A DNA stretch of 64,000 bases from Diadema setosum. Lineage: Eukaryota > Echinodermata > Echinoidea > Diadematoida > Diadematidae. The DNA is taken from contig CM067074.1 of NCBI GenBank assembly GCA_033980235.1, positions 35,356,723 through 35,420,722 of the forward strand, written 5' to 3'. A model generated the notes under the pieces. That model saw only the letters and a program-made list of their open reading frames with translations. It was not told the origin of the DNA and did not search any database. Shown here one piece after another: positions 10,934 through 20,300 of this stretch; position 1 is the stretch's first letter, and the number at the start of each line of letters is the position of its first letter. Both the position numbers and the translations under genes were made by a program.

Positions 10934-11883
10934 GAAATGAAAAGGGATCTCATTGTTCATGATATGTACCTGAACTACTGTATATTAACGTGAAATAAAT
11001 GGAATGCACCTACAATATGCAAGGTGTAACATCAATTAGCATTAACCTATGGCCACTGTGTCAGTAAACACCCTCTAATCACTGGCTGCTAAGAATTGCA
11101 TTTCTGTCTCGCCCAAAACTGATTCTTATTCACCCTCACAACACACATCTTACAACACCTTAAAACATACATAATCACACTCTAAAAAGTGTGTTATGAA
11201 AAGACAGCAAAAAGCACAAGGTGCCATTGGTTTTCATGACCCCAGACTTTAGATTTCAATGAAAGAAGTATTGCTCTTTCAGAAAATACACAAAAAAAAA
11301 AACCAAAAGAAAACGAAAATTGCTAGGTTGACCTATTTTACCTTGTGACTCCTAATGTAAAATTAGCATACTGATGTGCAACTTTTGGTTGTATGATGTA
11401 CTGTCACAGAATGTAATTGAAAGATCTTTGTTTCATAGCACTGTCCAAGGTCACATGCTGAGAGCAAATGTTATTGAAGGTCATATTATACAGTAAAGTA
11501 CGTAGCAAGAGTTAGTCTTCAAGACTGTCCTGGACTTTACTCTCCCTATGCAGTGTAGGTCGGGTCTTGCTATCCATATGACAATACGGTGTTTATCTTA
11601 AACTTCTGTTGCTTTGATATACTAGTGTAGTTAATATACATGTACAGTGTAATTTGTTGAAAATACACAGTATTTCAGCTTCACATTTTACCACAATAAT
11701 ATGTGTACGTGTATATCTTATGTTCATACTGCCTTTGATTTCATTTATTCATTTCTCATCAAAATTAGCATTGCGTATCATCCTCAATATAGGTACAGTT
11801 TGTAGGGCACAATCTGGCCATTGCATTGTTTTCTTGATACATGCTTGTATTCAGTTTGCAATTTTTTGTTTTCCCCAACAGGT
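10934..11883. other. Intergenic DNA, no gene recognised
   Basis: AT-rich sequence with no supported gene or organised repeat. A poly-A stretch near 11290-11300 is the only low-complexity feature. Confidence 0.4.
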
Positions 11884-12661
11884 TTAACCCTAAAAGGACT
11901 GGGCTATTTTGGTAGCTTGAAAGACGGGGGGGGGGGGCTAAAGGGCCCCCCTTAAGATCTCAGCCGTGGATTGCGCGATCGCCGCGGAAATTTGCACAAT
12001 GGTAGTGTGCGATGTAATCTACAAGATCGTATATTAAAATTTTCCAAAATAGTCTTCTTTTATTTTATTTTGATTAATTATGCTAATTTATGCGAGAAAT
12101 CAGACTCTTTGATCTAAATCAGTAAATAAAGCTCCAAAAGTGCTCATTTTTGGTCTAAATATTCTTTGTGGCATTCTTCGCAAATGTACTTGAAAAAAAA
12201 TTTGGTATCAAAATTAATTTCTTATTTGTTTTATTGTTTTATGAATTTCTTATGTATTTCTTTGTTTTTTCGACCTTTTGTTTTTGCTGTTTTTTAAAAC
12301 AAAATTTGTGGCAGACACTTTTTGAAGCATAACACTACTAAAACAAATTAATTTTAGCCATTGAGAGTAAAAAAAGCATATTTATATGAACCATGTGAAA
12401 AAAACTCAATTTGCATTGACTTTGTACACAAAATCACATTTTTGAGCCATTTTCGGTCTCATGTGCATGTACAAAAAGTTATGTAACTTCAGAACCGTAC
12501 CCCCTGGCGTCACAAATTTGGCGTCAAAATGTGCGGGAAACTCGAAAGAAAAAAGTCATAGAGCATCGCGGAGAGAGCATTGCGTGTTGCAGAGTAATCG
12601 CGCGAAATGTCAAGGGGGGGGGGGGCCTTTTAGGCCCCCCCCCCAGTCTTTTTAGGGTTAA
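11884..12661. mobile_element. piggyBac-like MITE, copy 2 (TTAA flanks)
   Basis: TTAA lies at 11884-11887 and 12658-12661, with ends CCCTAAAAGGACTGGG and CCCAGTCTTTTTAGGG. The interior is clearly related to copy 1 at 8009-8787 ('GATCGCGCGATCGCCG'-type block, 'TTTTTCGACCTTTTGTTTT', and the 'AAAAGTCAT' block near the right G/C run). The G run near 11926 and the C run near 12636 can pair. Confidence 0.75.
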
Positions 12662-13429
12662 GTTCATAAAAGATTTTTCAATTTTTGTAGTTAACATGAT
12701 TTCAGTGAATGGAAGTATATAGATATTAGTTGTAAACACCAAATGCTAATCAGCTATGGTACAGACTATACACACACACCCACATTGACATTCACATACA
12801 TGTACACACGCCATACATGTAGACAGACTGGGCTCAACACAACATTTTTTTTTCTCATGTGGCCCATTTAGGCTACTAAAGGCATCGATTTGGCCACCAA
12901 AAGATAGACTTTTTGGAAATTTGGTGGCCCGACATCAAATTTTAGTTGACCTGGGCCACCGGTGATGTCAGTCCCTACATATCTGTAGATACCTACATAT
13001 CTGTAGATACATTGTACATACATACATGTATTCAAAATTGCAATTAGCAAAGGCAAAAAATTGTGTTTCCATTTCTAGGAAAAGGGAAAATAAACTTCCA
13101 AAATAACCTCCAATTTTGAGCAGGTACATGAGTTATTTTCCGTTGTGAAGAAGTCCTGAGGACCGGCACTTTTCTTTGTTTATCAAAATCCCAACATTTT
13201 GTTAGGACAAAACAAAGTATAAACGTATACACTTGAGTTGATGATAATTTCGGGACCTGAGATTTTACTCCATTGTAACAAGAATTTGTAAACATGTTCA
13301 TTATAAATTAATGAGAGTGCGCTGTTTTTAGCAATGCTCTTGGTATACTCTCAGATTCAAGAAATTGATTGAATTCCATACGTACATACGTATAAATACA
13401 TGTAGGTACATTATCTAGAAGTAAACCAC

Positions 13430-13595
13430 GGCAAGGGCGGATCCAGGAATTCCATGGGGGGGGGGGGGGGGGGGGGGGAGGAGGGGCGCACACGCCCCCT
13501 CCATTTTTTCTTTTTATTTCTTTTGTTTAAAGCAAAAAATAAATAAAGGGGGGGGGGAGCCGATGTGCCCCTGCACATTATGACAAGGCCTAATG
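13430..13595. mobile_element. 'GGCGGATCCAGGAATTCC' MITE copy with expanded G run, right end degraded
   Basis: The left end 'AAGGGCGGATCCAGGAATTC' is followed by a long G run (near 13457-13478), 'GGCGCACACGCCCC', a T-rich stretch and 'AAAAATAAATAAAGGGGG'. The order is the same as in the copy at 19172-19340, but the right terminal repeat is not recognisable. Confidence 0.6.
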
Positions 13596-14056
13596 ACGAA
13601 ACAGTTTGCCTCACAGTCTAAGGATCATGGTTGCTACTCTGTACTGTTGAAATGTATTTTGGTAATGTTTGCTTATAATAATTATTTACAGATTTTCTTT
13701 TTCTATCATTATGTGGCAGTTGTTGCGTCCTATCTAAGATTTGTTCTATTGTGTTTGTATAATGAAGGGAGTTTTCATCACTTAGATCTTTTGGTTTTGT
13801 TGATGTTGACAGAATTTATACTTTAAAAATTTGTTTATGAAAGGTGAATAAATGTACAATGTATCTGTACATTTGGTGAAATCACTTTGTTGTCTGGGGA
13901 TGTAATGTTATTTCAGAAAGCACATGTAGCAGAAAACACTTGGTTTCCTTGAAGAGTTCTTTAACACAGGTAGCTCATTGGAAAAAAAAAAGGGAGATTA
14001 GTTTCCGGTTTTTTTTTGTTTTTTTTTTTTTGTTTTTTTTGCAGTTAGTTGGGTTC
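13596..14056. other. Intergenic DNA, poly-T rich
   Basis: No gene seen. A broken poly-T/poly-G tract lies near 14009-14040. Confidence 0.4.
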
Positions 14057-14640
14057 ATTAAAGGACAAGTCTACCTTCATAGACATGTGGAATGAGTGAA
14101 CACAGCAATATTAGTAGAACATATCAGTGAAAGTTTGGGGAAAATCGGACAATCCGTTCAAAAGTTATGAATTTGCGTATCTGCGTAGTCACTGCTGGAT
14201 GAGAAGACTACTACAGTGTATGATGTCATATGCGTACAACCATATAAAGAAAATAAAAAGAGAATTTCACAAAACTTTACATTTTGAATAAAGTGCCCAT
14301 TTCTTCGACTTGTTACTGACATAATTATGTTAAGGGTAATATTATTCCCCCTGCCTTCTGAAAGAGAGAAGTGAAGTGTTCTTTTGTTATGCGAGAAAAG
14401 TGAAAATATGTTGAATTTTCTTTATTCTTTCTTTCTTTATGTTGTTGTACTCATGTGACATCACAAGCTATAGTAGTCTTCTCATCCAGCCTTGAGTGAG
14501 CAGAAACTTCAAAAATTCATAACTTTTGAACGGATTGTCCGATTTTCCTCAAACTCTCAATGATGAGCTCTACTAATATTGCTGCATTCACTCGACCCAC
14601 ATGTCTATGAAGGTGAACTTGTCCTTTAATTAGGTAAGTG
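14057..14640. mobile_element. 'TTAAAGGACAAGT' inverted-repeat MITE, copy 1
   Basis: The left end ATTAAAGGACAAGT and right end ACTTGTCCTTTAAT lead into long imperfect inverted arms. 'GGATGAGAAGACTACTA' on the left corresponds to 'TAGTAGTCTTCTCATCC' on the right, and 'AATCGGACAATCCGTTC' to 'GAACGGATTGTCCGATT'. The centre is AT-rich. Related copies are at 28387-28955 and 29109-29674. Confidence 0.8.
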
Positions 14641-16262
14641 TCACTAGTGGCTATACAAATGTCTCATTCCATGTCACAGTTTCTCCATCTGTATATAATA
14701 CATATTAGTTTGTGTACCTCATAAGATTTTTTTTTTTCATTTTTTTTTTTATGGTGACATTCTAATCTTTTATCATGTTGCCTTGTATGAAAAGCAAAAA
14801 TAAAAGAAGTAGAAGAGTGAAAATTAACGGGAAATGTCAGGCTGGGACATCAAATAAAAATGAGACTTAGCAATTTGAAAATCTATTATGAAGGTGTTTG
14901 GCACCTTTCCATTAGTTTTGTACACAAAATTTCACTTAGTGAACCACATTCCAAAGTATTTAGGCACGACAGAATTTGTCCATTGGAGATGATAAGCAGA
15001 ACATATTACTGCACTCTGATTATGTAGATTTTACTTTTTATCGAGAGCAGGTCTGATCAAAATCTTTCCAGAATAAGAAAAAGAGAGAAACTGGCGAATC
15101 TTTGTAAACAAACCGTATGGAGATTTGCTCATCACCTAGATGAATCAGAGTTGTCCATTTCCCCTACTCTGGAATATTTTGTACTTCTTCTTGTATTAAT
15201 AACTTTTATTTATTTATTTATTTATTTTTTTTTTTTATTTTTTTTTTTATTTTTTTTTTTTTTGGGGGGGGGGGTTGTCTATAGTTTCTTTCCCCACACA
15301 TTTTCTCTGGTCTACTTCTCTAACAAAGGAACATATTAGTTGGGATGGAATCTCCTTTTTTTTTTTTTTTTTTTGCTTTATATTATTACAGGGGAAGAAC
15401 ATTTGTGCAGTAATTATGTTTGAATCGTGTAAAATCTCTTTTGCCTTTATGAGATCTTATGAAATTCGCCGCTTTGAAGTGACCATCAAGTCTCAATGGA
15501 AATATTGCGAGTGCTCGGAAAGCTGTACAGGTTCTAAAGCAATTTTTAAAAATTGTTTTCACGTGTCCTGTAAAATTCCATTAACTGCATCCATTGTCAT
15601 ATCTAGGTTAGGCCTAAGTGGTAGCGAAGGATGCCACGACAACCTAGAAATTCCCATTATATCGTCGCATATTACAAGTCCAAGCGTCATGATCTTAGTT
15701 ATTGTTTGCTGATTCAAACTATTTTCCCCCTAATTGCTTCGCGATTACGTAGGTGTAAGTCCAAGAAAGCGGGAATGTGGTGTACGCTTAGAGTTTAATT
15801 CTTTCTGTGGATTGGACTTAATCATGGACGAGCTATTAATTTATTGAATGGAAACGGCATTGAGAGAGTCTCTTCATAATTGTCATATAATTGGCTCAAG
15901 AGAGTTGGACTATTCTTTGTCTCCGCTTCTTTCTCAACGTAGGCTGCCTTCAAGTGCAGTTTTTATTCTTCGTACACGTTTATCATTCTCGCAATAACTG
16001 TTCACTATTATAGCATTGTCAAGAAAGGCAAAATATTACATTACGAAGGATTATGATGTAATCCTTAATATTAAAAAAAAAATCCTCGATTTAAAAAAAA
16101 AATGTTCTACCCTCGAAGACAAGGATTTAATTAATGCAGATATCTGAAAAGAAAAATCACTATGGTCTCACCTAAAGTGTTCTTTTGAGCTTTTGATTGA
16201 AACCGCCACCGTTTGGTTACCTATTTGTTCTTTCTATTTCTTTCAATCTTTAACCATCGAGT
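14641..16262. other. Intergenic DNA with T/G homopolymer tracts
   Basis: A (TTTA)n, poly-T and poly-G tract lies near 15208-15275, with another poly-T near 15357-15375. The frame through 15275-15712 crosses these tracts and contains no domain I recognise, so no gene is called. Confidence 0.4.
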
Positions 16263-16463
16263 GGAATTAAGTTAGAGTATTCCTAAGTCAGGCAGCCCGT
16301 GTTGGTGTACTTGAAACCTATCTATGTGTAGTCTAAGATTCTTTGCACTATCAATTACTGCAATATTGTATCGGACGGTGATTGAAAGTGCAAAGATTCT
16401 TAAATGTAGGTTTGGGTGCACTAACACGAGCTGACTTAGTTGAGAATACGATAACTTAATTCC
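16263..16463. mobile_element. ~200-bp imperfect foldback element
   Basis: The left arm ('GAATTAAGTTAGAGTATTCC', 'CCCGTGTTGGTG', 'AGATTCTTTGCACTATCAAT') pairs with the right arm ('TTGAAAGTGCAAAGATTCTT', 'CACTAACACGAG', 'GATAACTTAATTC'). It lies about 0.8 kb upstream of receptor A. Confidence 0.65.
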
Positions 16464-16829
16464 ACACAATGTTAATTGAGATTGGCAGAAATAGAGAGCG
16501 AAGTTAGGCAAACGAATTGGTGGAGGTTTTGATCAAAAGTTTAAAAGCAAACTTCAGGATAGACGATCGTAATCTTTTTTGTTGTTTTTGGCTTAAATTT
16601 CCGCATCATTCAATCATTTTCTTCTTTTGCATTATATGCGCTCTCTTATATAGTTTTTTTTTTTTCAGTTGGAAATTTTACTTTCACAACTATTGCGTCT
16701 AATAGCTTCCTATATATCGTAATACTTTTCGCCTCCGTCAGTGGTTGTCTATTCATGCACTACTTTTAGTACATTGCAGAGCAATCAAATATTCATTTTC
16801 CCCCTACTAGTCCATTTAGCAGCTCTTAG

Positions 16830-16832
<3 letters not shown>

Positions 16833-16872
<40 letters not shown>
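16833..16872. repeat. (CA)n microsatellite
   Basis: About 16 CA units, followed by a CT-rich tract (CTCTCTCTT) up to about 16975. It lies in the 5' flank of receptor A. Confidence 0.9.
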
Positions 16873-17245
16873 TCTTTCTCTCTTCCTGACCATTATTTCT
16901 TTTTCTTTTTAACTCTCTCTTTCTCTCTCTTAGTCTCTCCTATGTCTCTCCTGACATGTACATCTCTCTCTATTCGCTTGCGCCATGCCCTTATTACTAC
17001 CAACATTTCACGCATTATCAAGATCATTGTCATCGGTTGTCTGCGTATTATTAGTTGTGACAGACTTCACGTGGTATGTGCGGGTTGGTTTTCCGATTTA
17101 AGGGGATGCGCAGACACCCTTCAAGACATTAACCGACTCGGCCAGCTTCGCTTAATGACTTGCCGAGGACGAATTCTCTGGATTCTGGCCCTACACTCTA
17201 CAACGAAAATATTTTCGTTCCGCGCTTTTGAGACAAGTAGCGAGG

Positions 17246-17372
17246 ATGGTTTCTTGCGCTAGCTCCAGAATGAACGGCAGTATCTTGTTTGCCTTCGTCG
17301 CTTTGTTAATGGGATTGATCCTCTTCGTGTGCGTGAACATGCCCGAAGTAGTTGCCGAAATGCCGAGTTTGG
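17246..17372 (+). CDS. Receptor A exon 1 (signal peptide)
   Basis: It encodes 42 residues plus one base of the next codon. The donor is TTTGG|GTATGA. Joining to 19434 restores GGC (Gly) and continues AQFACLGNHS in frame. Confidence 0.75.
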
Positions 17373-20300
17373 GTATGATAATCATTCTTCATTGAAATAT
17401 TCCAACTCTCTAAAAAAAAATCGAGTGAAAATATTCACTCTTGAAGGAGTGAATACAAAAAAAAAAAGTGAATTTAGAGTGAAATTGGAGTGAATTTTGA
17501 GTGAAAATGTTCATTTTCACTCATTTTGGAGTGACCTCACAGGGATCACTTGAAGATTTTGGAGTGATCCCTGCGGTCACTCTAAAACGAGTGAAAATGA
17601 ACATTTTCACTCAAAACACTCTTTTTTTGTATTCACTCCTTCAATAGTGAATATTTTCACTCGATTTTTTTTTTTCTTTTTAAAGAGTACTGCTTTTCTT
17701 TCTAGCTGTCTTCTCTCTTAGCGAGCCTGGTAGTAATGTTTACATGTCAAATTGTTGATTTTGTTAAATCATTTTTGAAGTACACTGACAAGAGATGTGT
17801 GACAGTAGAGACTTGTAAATGTAATAACAATAGGAAATTTATAGTTCAATAATTATGTTAATGTTTTGTGCCTTATTAATTCATGATGGATGTATGCAGT
17901 GTCACAATATAAATATACTCGACGCAGAGGGAAAGACGAGAAAAACATGCGAAGATTAGCATATCGCCCCCACTAAAAACCCAAAGTATTACAATCTTAT
18001 CCGATTTTCTTGGTAACTTAAATCGGATGTGACACTTAGAGTACATAATTCGCGTCTAAGGTTTTAGCTTCAAGATACCCCGTGCCTAAGATGACTTCAA
18101 CAAATTGAATATCAGATTAAAAAAAAAAAAAAAGTTTCATCACAATTTGGCCTATAAGGTCCTCAACTTATTGAGAGAGGTGAAGCTCTTATCAACTTGC
18201 AACTTTCTTCCATTTTTTGTCAACTTTCTTTCAATCGTTCGTGCAAAATTGAGCAAAACGGACGGGCTCGTCAGTAGGCTAATTGCAGCATTTTCGTCTT
18301 TTAATGGTCACCATTGCTGGAAAATTGCCTCTCAACACAAATCAGAAAGGAATGATGCACAAAGTCACTTTGTTCTCCTCTGTTTCATATCAAAAAGGGA
18401 ATGAATATATCATCTCGCGTGATTCAAATTATCGTTGCTTCTACTTTTCCTGACCCATGAAAACATGAAAATAAAACTTCAATCATCAGATTCTCATCTT
18501 TTTTTTGTCATATATTGATGGAAATCTTATTATTTTCTTCACTAATTTCTTCTTTGATACAACAAATTGAGCATGGTTTTGAACTGGCATGTATAGGTGG
18601 ACTTACCTTACCCTCCCAAATTCTTGTTTGTTTTGTTCGTGCTTTTTCGTACCGTACGTATTTAATATTGAAGCATACTGCCATCGTATAATCAGTAGGC
18701 GTTTTCACATCAGCCCGATGTTTCGAAATAGCGCACTTTTTTCTGACTTTGGAAATTAACCCGATAACGAAATAGGGCGCTATATGATAATGTGAACACA
18801 AATTAGCGCGCTAATTGTATCGCTCTGATCGAGAAAATTTCTCGAGGCCAACTCGGGAAATTTCTGAAATAGCGGGATAGTAGCGCGCTATTTGATAATG
18901 TGAAAACGACTCGAGAAATTAGCGCAATGCATCCCATCATGCCTAGCGTGTGTGACCCGATCGATCGAGGCAAACTGCACACAAATCATGAGGAATTTTT
19001 GAGAGGGCACACACATTACTGATGGTGTTTGCACATACTCGGCTGTCGAATTAGCTCGAAAAAAAAAAATTGGGCTAATTCTCTTCGGGCTGATGTGAAT
19101 AAGAAATGAAATAGCGCTCTAATTCGCAATCGCGAAAAATATCTCGAGCTTGGGTTTTTATCGGGCTGATGCAGGGGCGGATCCAGGAATTCCGTAAAGA
19201 GGGGGCGTGTTTACAAAATTAAAGGGGGGGGGGGGCGCACGCACCCCTCCCCCATTTTTTTCTTTTTATTTCTTTTGTTTCAACAAAAAATAAAGGGGGG
19301 GGGCGTGCGCCGGTTGCGGTCCTCCCTGGATCCGCCCCTGCTGATGTGAAAACGCCTACTGTGCCTTTGTTTATATACATGTGATCGCGAATAAGTTCAT
19401 GACTTCTTGTAATCCCTTTCTTCCATTATACAGGCGCACAATTTGCTTGTTTGGGTAACCACAGCGAGCCCGAGTCGTACCTAGATACGACGTGTCCCAT
19501 TCGCGTTCCGATGGCTTTCTCTTGCGATATGCATCCGAGAGATCGCCCTTGTAAGTGTGATGCCGTGTGTATCACTTATAGCGACTGCTGCCCCGACTAC
19601 GACGGACAGAACAGCGATGGCGGCGAAGAGACGGCGTCGGGTGATCTCTCTGTGGGCCGCATACCAAACCCGGACGAAAGTTTCTCCCCCTTTTGGTCTT
19701 GCGTCTCTGTCCTTTCTACGAAACACGAATTTAAATATTTTCTCATAGATCGTTGTCCCGCTCGATCACCGCTTCACAGTCGGTTACGACGTCACTGTGA
19801 AAATCCTCCGAGTTCAAGCGATTATGACACTGATAATAATGATGGTGGGAACGATTATGATGAGAATGATATTTTCCTCACGCCCGTTGCTGTGGAAAAT
19901 GTTGGACATTTCAAGAATATCTTCTGTGCTATGTGCCACGGCTTTCCGCTCACAAGCGTACTCCTCTGGAGCTGGCAATGGGGATGCATGCAGGGAACAT
20001 CTCTTTCTGATACCTCGGATCTTGATGAAGCAAGTCGAAACTTCGCTTGTTATGCAACGTTTTCCGCCCCGGAGAATGTCCCCGCGAGAGGATGCATTGT
20101 TACTGACATCACCACATGTTCTCCAGAGTACATGTCTGATGCCATCTTTACCGAGGACTGCCCTCCCTATCTTGCACCTGTCCGCGCTGAAAGAATCTTT
20201 TACCAAAATATTCACTGTGCCTACTGCAACGGAATTGATGTCTGCAGCGAGTACAGGAGCCTATGTTTGTCGTATTATGCATTCACTACGGCTGGGTCTA

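Noticed and set aside
15275..15712. 145-residue + strand frame
   Set aside because: It crosses poly-T and poly-G tracts and has no recognisable domain or splice-consistent neighbours.
19481..20215. Minus-strand frames of 81 and 133 residues
   Set aside because: Antisense shadows of the receptor A ectodomain exon.
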